Part shown: in pieces, positions 15,617 to 24,351 of the stretch
How positions within the stretch are numbered: position 1 is the first letter of the stretch
Layout: the number at the start of each line of letters is the position of its first letter
Source of the DNA: Pseudomonas caspiana
GTDB taxonomy: Bacteria > Pseudomonadota > Gammaproteobacteria > Pseudomonadales > Pseudomonadaceae
Assembly (NCBI RefSeq): GCF_002158995.1
Contig: NZ_LOHF01000038.1
Span: 1-41,048, forward strand
Reading direction: 5' to 3'
DNA length: 41,048 nt
Notes under the pieces: generated by a model
What the model was told of the DNA's origin: nothing
Database searches by the model: none
Seen by the model: the letters and a program-made list of their open reading frames with translations, nothing else
Made by a program: the position numbers and the translations under genes

Positions 15617-16080
15617 CAGGGGGCCTCAGTAATCAAGCCGACATTCCCGACCCCTGCCTTCTGCAGCCCACCCATGGTGCCCATGACCGAACCGTAATCC
15701 ACGGTTTTGTCGCCACGAATGAAAACCTGCGTCTGCTTGCCGGCTTCACGCCCGGCGGCAACGATTTTGGTCACGGCCGAGGTCAGTTGTGGCAAGGTCA
15801 TAGCCTTGTCCATCTGCTTGTCGGTGTCGACTTCGCTGCCAAGGTTCCAGTAGTAGGTCTTGTCAGCCTTGATCGAAATGGTCAGGACCTGATTGTTGTT
15901 GTCTTGCGGCAAAGCCTCACTGGAGACTTTGGGCAAGTCGACTTTCACGCCCTGATTGATCATGGGAGCGGTGACCATGAAGATGACCAGCAGCACCAAC
16001 ATCACGTCGATGTAAGGCACTACGTTCATTTCGGCGACCGGCTTGCGTTTTCTGCGGCGATCTCGAGCGATTAAAGCCAT
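15616..16080 (-). CDS. tolR: Tol-Pal system protein TolR
   Basis: TolR is an ExbD-family inner-membrane protein that forms the proton channel with TolQ. The 154-residue product has a single membrane helix carrying the essential aspartate (NVVPYIDVMLVLLVIFMV) and a periplasmic domain rich in beta strands. It follows tolQ after 14 bases. Confidence 0.97.
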   Translation of the reverse strand: MALIARDRRRKRKPVAEMNVVPYIDVMLVLLVIFMVTAPMINQGVKVDLPKVSSEALPQDNNNQVLTISIKADKTYYWNLGSEVDTDKQMDKAMTLPQLTSAVTKIVAAGREAGKQTQVFIRGDKTVDYGSVMGTMGGLQKAGVGNVGLITEAP

Positions 16081-16094
16081 TGGGAATTACCTGC

Positions 16095-16790
16095 TCACTC
16101 TTCGCTGGTGTGCACTTTACGGTGCAGGATGGCCTGGAATTCCTCGGCGAAGGTGTAGTAACGACTAATCAAGGTTTCGCTGCGAGCGGCAAAACGGTTG
16201 TAGGCGATTACTGCAGGGATCGCCGCGAACAGGCCAATGGCTGTTGCGATCAGTGCTTCGGCAATGCCGGGTGCAACGGTGGCGAGTGTCGCCTGTTGCG
16301 CCGTGGCCAGACCGCGGAAGGAGTTCATGATCCCCCAGACGGTACCGAACAAGCCGATGTACGGGCTGACGGAGCCAACGGTGGCCAGATAAGGCAGACC
16401 CGATTCGAGTTTCTCTTCCTCACGCGAGATGGCAACACGCATGGCACGAGCCACGCCTTCCATCACGGCCTCTGGATCGACACCTGCCTGCTGACGCAGA
16501 CGCGAGAACTCTTTGAAGCCGGCGCGGAAAATCTGCTCCACACCCGAATCAGGGTCTGGATTGCTGCCCGCCTGACGGTACAGTTTGGACAGATCGATAC
16601 CGGACCAGAAACGCTCCTCGAAGCTGTCCAATGCCCGGCGCCCAGCACGCAGCATGTTGCTGCGCTGAAAAATCATGATCCATGAAGTGACTGAAGCAGC
16701 CACCAGGATCAGCATGACCAACTGAACGACAATGCTGGCATTACTGACCAAACTCCACATGGAGGAATGGTCGACGACGTTAGCTTCCAC
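16095..16790 (-). CDS. tolQ: Tol-Pal system protein TolQ
   Basis: TolQ is the ExbB/MotA-type proton channel subunit, with three membrane helices: one near residues 15-35 and two in the C-terminal half (GLFGTVWGIMNSF and ALIATAIGLFAAIPAVIAYN). I chose a GTG start at 16790, preceded by AGGAG, which gives the 231-residue product usual in Pseudomonas beginning (M)EANVVDHSSMWSL. It overlaps the end of ybgC by 11 bases, so translation is probably coupled. Confidence 0.95.
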   Translation of the reverse strand: MEANVVDHSSMWSLVSNASIVVQLVMLILVAASVTSWIMIFQRSNMLRAGRRALDSFEERFWSGIDLSKLYRQAGSNPDPDSGVEQIFRAGFKEFSRLRQQAGVDPEAVMEGVARAMRVAISREEEKLESGLPYLATVGSVSPYIGLFGTVWGIMNSFRGLATAQQATLATVAPGIAEALIATAIGLFAAIPAVIAYNRFAARSETLISRYYTFAEEFQAILHRKVHTSEE

Positions 16791-17247
16791 GCTTGCTCTC
16801 CTGCTCTGTATGTGTGCCCGCGCCGCCCTGGGCGGCAAAGGCCGCACGCAGAGCTTCGGGAATGGCCCGGGGTTTCAAACTATCGGCGTTTACACACGCC
16901 ACCAAAAACTGCCCCTCACAGAGCAGCGTTGCATCCGCAGCCCGTCTGACTTCTTGTTTGAAGCGCAGACTGACACGGTTCAATTCGATTACTTCAGCGC
17001 TTACCAGCAATTCGTCGTCCAGTCGCGCCGGCTTGTGATAACGAGCCTCGCTGGAATGTACAACGAACAACAGGCCTTCCTTCGCCATCGAGGATTGGGC
17101 AAAACCCGACTCTCGCAGCCGCTCGGTACGAGCCCGCTCCATGAATTTCAGATAATTGACGTAGTAGACGATGCCGCCTGCATCGGTGTCCTCGTAATAA
17201 ACGCGACAGCGATGTGCGAACGACTGAACCCCGTTTTGCGCGCGCAT
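16780..17247 (-). CDS. ybgC: Acyl-CoA thioesterase YbgC
   Basis: The 155-residue protein is a hot-dog fold thioesterase of the 4-hydroxybenzoyl-CoA thioesterase type, with the active-site signature YEDTDAGGIVYYVNYLKFMER. It is the standard first gene of tol-pal operons in Gammaproteobacteria and is linked to phospholipid metabolism. The 138 bases between it and ruvB hold no clear terminator. Confidence 0.95.
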   Translation of the reverse strand: MRAQNGVQSFAHRCRVYYEDTDAGGIVYYVNYLKFMERARTERLRESGFAQSSMAKEGLLFVVHSSEARYHKPARLDDELLVSAEVIELNRVSLRFKQEVRRAADATLLCEGQFLVACVNADSLKPRAIPEALRAAFAAQGGAGTHTEQESKRGS

Positions 17248-17385
17248 ACTCTAGTGCTTACTCCTCAGGTTGCCAATCCGCCACGGCAACTGTTTTTCAA
17301 CGTTTTACCGGTTATTTCCTGTCGACCTGACTCAGCTGCCAGTCTGACCGCGCAAACCCTGAATAAATCAGTGTTTTGCGCTTTT

Positions 17386-18444
17386 TTAAATGTCTTCATC
17401 TGCAACAAATTGTTCGGTGCCCGGCATCTCGCCCATTCGCGAAGGAATGTTAAGACCGAAGTGCAGGTAGGCGTGTCGCGTTACAACCCGGCCCCGTGGT
17501 GTGCGCATGATATAGCCTTGCTGGATCAAATAGGGTTCCAGCACATCTTCAATGGTGTGACGCTCCTCGCTGATGGCCGCCGCGAGGCTGTCGACACCCA
17601 CGGGACCGCCATCGAACTTCTCGATCATGGTCAGTAGCAAACGCCGATCCTGATGATCGAAACCGCGCTCGTCGACATCCAGCAGGTTGAGGGCAAGGTC
17701 GGCGATAGCCTTGGTGATCTCGCCCTTGCCACGTACTTCGGCGAAATCCCGCACCCGGCGCAGCAGGCGATTGGCAATACGCGGTGTACCGCGGGCACGG
17801 CGAGCGATTTCAAAAGCGCCCTCTGGCTCGATCGGCAAACCGAGAATACCTGCCGAGCGCGAGACGATAGTTGCCAGATCGGCAGTGCTGTAGAACTCCA
17901 GACGCTGCACGATCCCGAAACGGTCACGCAACGGGTTGGTCAGCATGCCCGCCCGAGTCGTCGCACCTACCAACGTGAACGGCGGCAAATCGAGCTTGAT
18001 CGAGCGCGCCGCCGGCCCCTCACCGATCATGATATCGAGCTGAAAATCTTCCATCGCCGGGTAAAGAACTTCTTCCACGATGGGCGAAAGCCGGTGTATC
18101 TCATCAATGAACAACACATCGTTGGGTTCGAGGTTGGTCAGAATCGCGGCAAGGTCACCCGGACGCTCCAGCACCGGGCCGGAGGTGCTCTTGATCGATA
18201 CCGACATTTCCTGGGCGATAATATTGGCCAGCGTGGTCTTGCCCAGACCGGGCGGACCGAAGATCAGCGTATGGTCGAGTGCTTCGTTACGACCGCGAGC
18301 CGCCTGGATAAACAACTCCATCTGCTCGCGCACAGTCGGCTGACCAATATAGTCAGCAAGGCTCAGAGGGCGAATGGCGCGATCAATCTGTTCATCACGA
18401 TCACGGCCGCCGGTGGCGGTAATCAGGCGGTCAGCATCAATCAC
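17386..18444 (-). CDS. ruvB: Holliday junction branch migration ATPase RuvB
   Basis: RuvB is the AAA+ motor that drives branch migration of Holliday junctions together with RuvA. The 352-residue protein has Walker A (FGPPGLGKTT), Walker B (LFIDEIHRL), a sensor 1 region (VGATTRAGML) and a C-terminal winged helix. The start is a GTG at 18444, directly after the ruvA stop codon with no spacer; this gives the conserved beginning MIDADRLI. Confidence 0.97.
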   Translation of the reverse strand: MIDADRLITATGGRDRDEQIDRAIRPLSLADYIGQPTVREQMELFIQAARGRNEALDHTLIFGPPGLGKTTLANIIAQEMSVSIKSTSGPVLERPGDLAAILTNLEPNDVLFIDEIHRLSPIVEEVLYPAMEDFQLDIMIGEGPAARSIKLDLPPFTLVGATTRAGMLTNPLRDRFGIVQRLEFYSTADLATIVSRSAGILGLPIEPEGAFEIARRARGTPRIANRLLRRVRDFAEVRGKGEITKAIADLALNLLDVDERGFDHQDRRLLLTMIEKFDGGPVGVDSLAAAISEERHTIEDVLEPYLIQQGYIMRTPRGRVVTRHAYLHFGLNIPSRMGEMPGTEQFVADEDI

Positions 18445-19053
18445 TTAAGCCATTCCCTTCAAGGCACGTCGAATCAAATCTGCACTGCTCAAATCTTTTT
18501 CCTTGATGGCGGAAACCGCCTTGCTCGCTTCCTGAGGCTTATAGCCCAGAGAGATAAGGGCGCTGACCGCATCGTTTTCGGCCGTTGCCACCGGTTCCGG
18601 CGCATTTGGCCCATTGGAAACCAGAGCGAAGGTCCCCGGCAGGGTTTCCCAAGCCTTGAAGCGATCCTTCAGTTCGACGAGCAAGCGTTCCGCAGTCTTT
18701 TTACCGACACCCGGAATACGCGTCAAAGCCGAAGTGTCCTGAGCCTGAACGCACCGCACCAGTTCATCAACCTCCAGACCCGACATCAAAGCCAGAGCCA
18801 GCTTTGGACCGACCCCATTGAGGCGTATCAACTCACGAAACAGCTCGCGCTCACGCTTTTCATAAAAGCCGTACAACAGGTGCGCATCCTCACGGACGAC
18901 CAGATGCGTATGCAGCGTCACCGGCTCGCCGACGTGCGGCAAGCGGTAAAGCGTGGTCATCGGGACCTCGATCTCATAGCCAACGCCATTTACATCAAGC
19001 ACCAGATGCGGCGGCTGTTTCTCAGCCAAAAAGCCGCGTAAGCGTCCAATCAC
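18445..19053 (-). CDS. ruvA: Holliday junction DNA-binding protein RuvA
   Basis: RuvA binds the four-way junction as a tetramer and loads RuvB. The 202-residue protein has the N-terminal OB fold (MIGRLRGFLAEK), two helix-hairpin-helix motifs (LNGVGPKLALALMSG and IPGVGKKTAERLLVEL) and a C-terminal RuvB-binding domain (SALISLGYKPQEASKAVSAI). The start is a GTG at 19053, preceded by AAAGGA. Confidence 0.97.
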   Translation of the reverse strand: MIGRLRGFLAEKQPPHLVLDVNGVGYEIEVPMTTLYRLPHVGEPVTLHTHLVVREDAHLLYGFYEKRERELFRELIRLNGVGPKLALALMSGLEVDELVRCVQAQDTSALTRIPGVGKKTAERLLVELKDRFKAWETLPGTFALVSNGPNAPEPVATAENDAVSALISLGYKPQEASKAVSAIKEKDLSSADLIRRALKGMA

Positions 19054-19120
19054 GTATCAAATCCTTTCGTATTGCCGGTCAGTCAGGCCACGTACCGGCG
19101 CGAAATAATGTCCGCAATCA

Positions 19121-19144
19121 TTGCAGGCATGACACAGCCTGCAA
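19121..19144 (-). other. Inverted repeat between ruvC and ruvA
   Basis: TTGCAGGC at 19121-19128 pairs perfectly with GCCTGCAA at 19137-19144 around an eight-base loop. There is no T-run, so it is not a standard terminator. It may be an mRNA processing or regulatory hairpin, or chance. Confidence 0.4.
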
Positions 19145-19200
19145 GCAGAATTGTTAAAGCAGATGATGCTACCAGAGACGCAGCATCTCTATCGCAAGCA

Positions 19201-19725
19201 TTAGAGGCGAAGCCGACCACCGCGACTGCGGGCAGTGTTCAGACCATGAGGGATCAGGCTTGAACGCGTGTGCGCATGGCACAAGGCAATAGCCAAAGCG
19301 TCGGAAGCGTCTATCTGTGGTTTTTGGGTCAATTTGAGCAAATGCATGACCATCATCATCACTTGCTCTTTATTCGCGCCCCCGGTTCCTGCGACCGCCT
19401 GCTTGACCTGAGTCGCCGAATATTCAGCAATCTCCAGCCCCTCCTCTGCGCCCGCAACTATCGCGGCACCCCGTGCCTGACCCAACTTGAGAGCCGAGTC
19501 GGCATTGCGCGCCATAAAGACCTTTTCAATGCCCATGGTCACAGGGCCGTAGGTTTGAATGACTTCCCGCACCCCACGAAACACGATCTGCAAGCGTTCA
19601 TGCAGCTCGCCACTGCCCGTGCGAATACAGCCCGACGCCACATAAACACAGCCACGCCCGGTATCTCGCACCACGCCGTAACCGGTGATTCGTGAACCGG
19701 GGTCAATACCAAGAATAAGAGTCAT
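19201..19725 (-). CDS. ruvC: Holliday junction resolvase RuvC
   Basis: RuvC cleaves Holliday junctions as a dimer. The 174-residue protein has the four acidic catalytic residues of the RNase H-like fold: D8 (LGIDPGSRITGYG), E67 (GIEKVF), D139 and D142 (IDASDALAIALCHAH). I chose the ATG at 19725, the usual family start; the reading frame is open further upstream. It follows yebC after a gap that holds a long hairpin (19778-19830). Confidence 0.97.
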   Translation of the reverse strand: MTLILGIDPGSRITGYGVVRDTGRGCVYVASGCIRTGSGELHERLQIVFRGVREVIQTYGPVTMGIEKVFMARNADSALKLGQARGAAIVAGAEEGLEIAEYSATQVKQAVAGTGGANKEQVMMMVMHLLKLTQKPQIDASDALAIALCHAHTRSSLIPHGLNTARSRGGRLRL

Positions 19726-19777
19726 AACGCCTGCAGCTTGAGAAGTGTTGCCCAGCAAAGGTCGCAGCATAAAGGCA

Positions 19778-19830
19778 GAAGCCGGAGGCCGATAGCGATG
19801 TTGGTAACATCGTTATCGGCCTCCGGCTTC
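19778..19830. repeat. Near-perfect 25-bp inverted repeat between yebC and ruvC
   Basis: GAAGCCGGAGGCCGATA at 19778-19794 begins a 25-base arm that pairs with the arm at 19806-19830 around a three-base loop. There is one non-Watson-Crick position, which forms a G-U pair in one RNA strand. No T-run follows on either strand, so this is not an ordinary intrinsic terminator. It could be a REP-like element, an RNase III site or a transcript stabiliser. Confidence 0.85.
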
Positions 19831-19854
19831 GCATTCAAGACCAACAGCTGCCTG

Positions 19855-20601
19855 TCAGCCCAATTGCTCCATGACCTCGTCCGGGATTTCCGCATTGGAA
19901 TAGACGTTCTGTACGTCATCCAGGTCTTCGAGCATGTCGATCAGTTTGAGCACCTTCTCTGCTGTTTCCAGATCAAGGACCGCACTGGTCGTTGGCAGCA
20001 TGACGATTTCGGCATCCGTCGCAGTGAAACCAGCCGCTTCGAGCGCGTTACGCACCGCGTAGAAACCAGCGAACGAGGTAAAAACATCAATACTGCCGTC
20101 CTCGTTGGTGACGACATCATCGGCGTCCGCCTCCATCGCGGCCTCGATCAAGGAGTCCTCATCAACACCAGCAGCAAAAGATATCTGACCCTTGCGATCA
20201 AACAGGTAAGCAACAGAACCATCGGTACCCAGGTTACCGCCGCACTTGGTGAACGCATGGCGTACAGCTGCTGCAGTACGATTGCGATTGTCAGTCATGG
20301 TTTCCACCATGATAGCCACGCCACCCGGGCCGTAGCCTTCGTAACCCAGCTCTTCGACATCATCACCGTCTGCCGCACCAGTGCCGCGTGCCACTGCGCG
20401 ATCAATGGTGTCACGGGTCATGTTTGCACCAAGAGCCTTGTCCAGCGCCAGCCGCAGACGAGGGTTGGAGCCGGGATCACCACCACCCTGACGGGCAGCG
20501 ACGGTCAGCTCACGGATCCACTTGGTGAAAATCTTGCCTTTCTTGGCATCCTGACGCTCTTTGCGGTGCTTGATGTTCGCCCACTTAGAATGACCTGCCA
20601 T
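19855..20601 (-). CDS. yebC: YebC/TACO1-family regulatory or translation protein
   Basis: The 248-residue protein begins with the family signature MAGHSKWANIKHRKERQDAK and continues with three alpha/beta domains. YebC proteins were annotated as transcription regulators; later work links the family to translation through proline-rich stretches. The start at 20601 is the conserved methionine, eight codons after another in-frame ATG. It lies between aspS and ruvC, the usual order in Gammaproteobacteria. Confidence 0.96.
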   Translation of the reverse strand: MAGHSKWANIKHRKERQDAKKGKIFTKWIRELTVAARQGGGDPGSNPRLRLALDKALGANMTRDTIDRAVARGTGAADGDDVEELGYEGYGPGGVAIMVETMTDNRNRTAAAVRHAFTKCGGNLGTDGSVAYLFDRKGQISFAAGVDEDSLIEAAMEADADDVVTNEDGSIDVFTSFAGFYAVRNALEAAGFTATDAEIVMLPTTSAVLDLETAEKVLKLIDMLEDLDDVQNVYSNAEIPDEVMEQLG

Positions 20602-20734
20602 ATCTCGCTCCAGATTCTTTTTCAAACACCTTCACCTTTCGCCCAACTATAAACAGGCAAAAGGGTTTACTTGACCGGGGGTGTAACCAGCGAAGCGCGT
20701 TCACGTCGAATGACGGAACGCGCCTTTGCGGGCG

Positions 20735-22510
20735 TTACTCAGCCTTGGGCTGTTCACGCAAACGGATGTGCAGTTCACGCAGCGCCTTGGCATCCACGAC
20801 ACCAGGAGCCTGGGTCATGACGTCCGCAGCACTCTGGGTTTTCGGGAAGGCGATCACTTCACGGATAGACTGCGCGCCGGTCATCAGCATCACCAGACGA
20901 TCCAGACCGAACGCCAGACCACCGTGCGGCGGTGCGCCGTACTTCAGGGCGTCGAGCAGGAAGCCGAACTTCTCCTGCTGCTCGTCTTCGGCAATACCCA
21001 GCAAGCGGAAAACCGCCTGTTGCATTTCCTTACGGTGGATACGAATCGAACCGCCACCCAGCTCGGTGCCGTTGAGCACCATGTCGTAGGCACGGGACAG
21101 AGCGGTTGCCGGACTGGCTTCCAGTTCTTCCGGGGTGCACTTCGGCGCAGTGAACGGGTGGTGCAGTGCAGTGAAGCTGCCGTCGTCGTTCTCTTCGAAC
21201 ATCGGGAAGTCAACGACCCACATAGGTGCCCACTCGCAGGTGTGCAGTTTGAAGTCGTTACCCACCTTGATACGCAACGCGCCAAGGGCTTCGCTGACAA
21301 TCTTGGCTTTGTCCGCGCCGAAGAACACGATATCGCCATCTACCGCGCCAACACGATCAAGGATCACGTTGAGGTTGGCTTCCGGGATGTTCTTGACGAT
21401 TGGCGACTGCAGACCTTCAACACCGGCAGCGCGCTCGTTGACCTTGATGTACGCCAGGCCCTTGGCACCGTAGATGCTGACGAACTTGGTGTAGTCGTCG
21501 ATCTGCTTACGCGGAATGCTCGCCCCGCCCGGAACGCGCAAAGCCGCAATACGGCATTTCGGATCGTTGGCCGGGCCGCTGAACACTTTGAATTCGACGT
21601 CCTTGAGCTGATCGGCAACGTCAACCAGTTCCAGCGGGTTACGCAGGTCTGGTTTGTCGGAACCGTAACGGCGCATGGCTTCTGCGAATGTCATGTGCGG
21701 GAAATCACCGAACTCCAGGTCCAGTACTTCCTTGAACAGCTGACGAATCATCTTCTCGGTCAAGCCGATGATGTCTTCTTCATTGAGGAAGCTGGTCTCG
21801 ATGTCGATCTGGGTGAATTCCGGCTGGCGGTCGGCACGCAGGTCTTCATCACGGAAGCATTTGGCGATCTGGTAGTAGCGGTCAAAACCGGCAACCATCA
21901 ACAGTTGCTTGAACAACTGCGGGGATTGCGGCAGGGCAAAGAAGCTGCCTGGGTGTGTGCGGCTAGGCACGAGATAGTCGCGAGCGCCTTCCGGAGTAGC
22001 GCGAGTCAGGATCGGAGTCTCGACATCGAGGAAGCCGTTGTCATCCAGGTAGCGACGAATACTGGTAGTGATGCGCGAACGCAGACGCAGCTTCTCGGCC
22101 ATTTCCGGACGACGCAGGTCGATGAAACGATAGCGCAGACGGGTTTCTTCACCGACATCGGAATATTCGTTGAGCGGAAACGGCGGGGTCTCCGACTCGT
22201 TCAATACTTCCAGGTCGTAGCCAAGCACTTCGATGGCGCCGGACGCCATGTTCGCGTTGACCGCGCCAGCCGGACGAGCACGCACCTTACCCGTCAGCTT
22301 GACGACATATTCGCTACGAACGCGGTCGGCAACAGCAAAGGTATCGGCACGATCAGGATCGAACACCACCTGAGCCATACCTTCACGATCGCGGATGTCG
22401 AGAAAAATCACACCCCCGTGGTCGCGACGGCGGTGGACCCATCCGCAAAGGGTAATTTCCTGACCTTCCAGGCTCTCGTTCAATTGGCCGCAATAATGGC
22501 TGCGCATCAT
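20735..22510 (-). CDS. aspS: Aspartyl-tRNA synthetase (probably nondiscriminating)
   Basis: AspS charges tRNA with aspartate. The 591-residue protein has an N-terminal OB-fold anticodon-binding domain (CGWVHRRRDHGGVIFLDIRD), the class II catalytic core with motif 2 (FRDEDLRADRQPEFTQID), a GAD insertion domain and motif 3 (GLAFGLDRLVMLMTG). The length and order are those of the bacterial type. In Pseudomonas this enzyme is known to also charge tRNA-Asn for the GatCAB route; I infer the same here. The 307 bases upstream (22511-22817) hold its promoter region and nothing else I can support. Confidence 0.97.
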   Translation of the reverse strand: MMRSHYCGQLNESLEGQEITLCGWVHRRRDHGGVIFLDIRDREGMAQVVFDPDRADTFAVADRVRSEYVVKLTGKVRARPAGAVNANMASGAIEVLGYDLEVLNESETPPFPLNEYSDVGEETRLRYRFIDLRRPEMAEKLRLRSRITTSIRRYLDDNGFLDVETPILTRATPEGARDYLVPSRTHPGSFFALPQSPQLFKQLLMVAGFDRYYQIAKCFRDEDLRADRQPEFTQIDIETSFLNEEDIIGLTEKMIRQLFKEVLDLEFGDFPHMTFAEAMRRYGSDKPDLRNPLELVDVADQLKDVEFKVFSGPANDPKCRIAALRVPGGASIPRKQIDDYTKFVSIYGAKGLAYIKVNERAAGVEGLQSPIVKNIPEANLNVILDRVGAVDGDIVFFGADKAKIVSEALGALRIKVGNDFKLHTCEWAPMWVVDFPMFEENDDGSFTALHHPFTAPKCTPEELEASPATALSRAYDMVLNGTELGGGSIRIHRKEMQQAVFRLLGIAEDEQQEKFGFLLDALKYGAPPHGGLAFGLDRLVMLMTGAQSIREVIAFPKTQSAADVMTQAPGVVDAKALRELHIRLREQPKAE

Positions 22511-22817
22511 GATGGTCTGTTCACTTCTCGTAATTCGAAATTCGGTGGAGCTTTCGCTCTTGGCTTGCGCTCAATAGTGCAAGAGCCCAGGCACGCGTTC
22601 AAGCCATCGGCCCGTCGCTGCGCACTGCAGGCGCAGACGTGCCCGTTCTTAGCAAGGCCGGGGATTATATAGCGTTAATCACGACCGTGCAGCCGCGCAA
22701 ACCGAACAGATCAAGATAACTTTGCCTCTTTCGGCTACTCAGACCACCGCAGCGGCCAGAGCGAGAGCAGGCCCGCCAGAAAGCGAGCCCGCGGAAACTG
22801 GAGGTTACGCAGCAATA

Positions 22818-23159
22818 TCAGGCCTGTGTCATATCAGGGCTGTCACCTTTCAGCAGATGAGTAACACAGACGACCCGGATAAGGCCGCTGAAGTTCTTCA
22901 CGCCGCCGTAGCGCAGGTGTACTTCCCTGTCTATATAGGAAAGCACCGCGTTCACTGAACAATCGTTTGATCTGGCTATCATCGAAAGGATATTCCAGTA
23001 CACATTTTCCAGGCGCAAACAGGTTGCCAGCCCATTAAGGCGGACGGATTTGGAGTGGGGCTGAGCCAGCGCCATATTGAAATCTTCAACAAAGGGATCA
23101 TTGCAAATCTTCGCGTGACGCTTTGAATCTCTTATGTCGCATTCGACCTCTCGAACCAT
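22818..23159 (-). CDS. Ribbon-helix-helix domain protein
   Basis: The 113-residue protein has a C-terminal ribbon-helix-helix domain of the RHH_4 type: SVRLNGLATCLRLENVYWNI, then LSMIARSNDCSVNAVLSYID, then a short SGLIRVVCVTHLL helix. I chose the ATG at 23159, with AGAGGAAG upstream. Such proteins bind DNA as dimers and often repress their own genes. No toxin gene is adjacent, so I do not call it an antitoxin. It stands between aspS and the Dps gene, where P. aeruginosa as I recall it has no gene, so it may be a later insertion. The upstream region is A+T-rich and contains inverted repeats. Confidence 0.75.
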   Translation of the reverse strand: MVREVECDIRDSKRHAKICNDPFVEDFNMALAQPHSKSVRLNGLATCLRLENVYWNILSMIARSNDCSVNAVLSYIDREVHLRYGGVKNFSGLIRVVCVTHLLKGDSPDMTQA

Positions 23160-23180
23160 AACGGCTTCCTCTAAACAATA

Positions 23181-23241
23181 AATTCGGGTCCCATGAGAAA
23201 CATTTAAATATAAATAAATGCCCATCTATCAGGCCCGAATT
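23181..23241 (-). promoter_or_regulatory. Inverted repeats in the RHH gene leader, possible autoregulatory site
   Basis: AATTCGGGTCC at 23181-23191 faces GGCCCGAATT at 23232-23241, with an A+T-rich inner dyad CATTTA...TAAATG at 23201-23220. These lie 22 to 82 bases before the start of the RHH gene. RHH repressors commonly bind paired sites near their own promoter, so an operator or a leader hairpin is possible. The rest of the gap to 23456 is A+T-rich without any gene I can support. Confidence 0.4.
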
Positions 23242-23456
23242 ACGTTTTGATAACCAGCCGCATTGAGACTCAAAGCGTGTAGGACATCACTACAAAGTAC
23301 TAAGGAATAGTGATCAGTTACTTGCGTACAATTACTAGACACAAGAACAGGTAATGAATAGTTATATCAAATTAAAGAAAACAGATTTTTGCAGCAGAAA
23401 AATTTAACGAGCGCCTTACCTCAGGCAAAGATCAGCCAGACCGGGAGCCTGCCTGC

Positions 23457-23497
23457 AAAAAAAGACAGGCGAGCAGCGCCATGCGCCACCCGCCTGT
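23457..23497 (-). terminator. Terminator of the Dps-family gene
   Basis: ACAGGCG at 23465-23471 pairs with CGCCTGT at 23491-23497, with further G+C pairing inside. On the minus strand it is followed by seven T (23457-23463). It lies five bases past the Dps stop codon. Confidence 0.9.
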
Positions 23498-23501
23498 TTT
23501 A

Positions 23502-23975
23502 TTACTGGGTCTCAAGCATCGAACGAAGCATCCACGCGGTTTTTTCGTGGACCTGCATTCTTTGTGTCAGCAAATCAGCAGTCGGTTCGTCACTGACTTT
23601 ATCCAGAAGAGGAAAAAGACTACGCGCTGTACGCACTACAGCCTCTTGCCCCTGAACCAGACTTCTAATCATATCCTCAGCAGCCGGAACACCCTCCTCC
23701 TCCTTGATTGAAGAAAGACGAGCATACGTTGTGTAGGTGCCCGGAGCCGGGAAGCCCAATGCACGAATACGCTCGGCAATGGAATCAACGGCCAGGGCCA
23801 GTTCGTTGTACTGCTCTTCGAACATCAGATGCAGTGTACGAAACATCGGGCCGCTAACGTTCCAGTGAAAGTTATGCGTTTTTAGATAGAGCACGTAAGT
23901 ATCTGCGAGCAAATGAGAAAGACCATCGACGATTGACTTGCGATTCTCTTCGCTGATACCGATATCGATTGCCAT
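23502..23975 (-). CDS. Dps-family mini-ferritin
   Basis: Dps proteins form 12-subunit shells that oxidise and store iron and protect DNA from peroxide. The 157-residue protein keeps the inter-subunit ferroxidase residues at the classic spacing: H37 and H49 on helix A (HNFHWNVSGPMFRTLH), D64 and E68 on helix B (AVDSIAERI). In P. aeruginosa the equivalent gene (PA0962) stands next to the same cold-shock-domain gene. It has its own terminator and diverges from that gene. I see no OxyR site that I can define by eye. Confidence 0.94.
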   Translation of the reverse strand: MAIDIGISEENRKSIVDGLSHLLADTYVLYLKTHNFHWNVSGPMFRTLHLMFEEQYNELALAVDSIAERIRALGFPAPGTYTTYARLSSIKEEEGVPAAEDMIRSLVQGQEAVVRTARSLFPLLDKVSDEPTADLLTQRMQVHEKTAWMLRSMLETQ

Positions 23976-24178
23976 GTATTTCCCCTTTCAATTGATGATT
24001 TAATCCAGCAGGTACGCAGATACTGTACCAAGACACAGACCGGGACGCAGCCCTGCCTTAAAAATAGCTGCCCCCTCCCGCCGAAAAAACTGACGCATTG
24101 AAATGCGCTCATCCGACACCGCCCGTCGCTTTGTCCCACTCCGGCCTGTCACTGTGCGATGTAACGCAAGCTCTTGAT

Positions 24179-24207
24179 TTGAGTAGCTCTGAGCTTTGCT
24201 GTTAAAT
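24179..24207 (+). promoter_or_regulatory. Promoter upstream of the membrane cold-shock-domain gene
   Basis: TTGAGT at 24179-24184 and TTAAAT at 24202-24207 are separated by 17 bases, a good sigma-70 layout. This predicts a leader of about 140 bases before the ATG at 24352. Long leaders are common on cold-shock genes, where they act in temperature-dependent translation; that role is an inference here. The gap 23976-24351 holds no other gene. Confidence 0.5.
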
Positions 24208-24351
24208 ACACCGCGTGTCGCGGCGGCTGATTGATCAGGCCGTCGTGCATAGGCTGAAAGATCACTTGTGCCTCACGCCTCCATTTTTCAAGAAGCGTAC
24301 CGGGTGCCTTCAGCTATTTCCTTGCGATCCATCTTAATGTGAGTCATCGAC

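Noticed and set aside
17653..19041. 462-codon plus-strand open frame
   Set aside because: It is antisense to ruvB and ruvA, which are complete and conserved. No domain is seen in this frame.
20726..22672. 648-codon plus-strand open frame
   Set aside because: It lies opposite aspS for its whole length. aspS has all class II motifs, while this frame has no recognisable domain; it is a codon-bias shadow.
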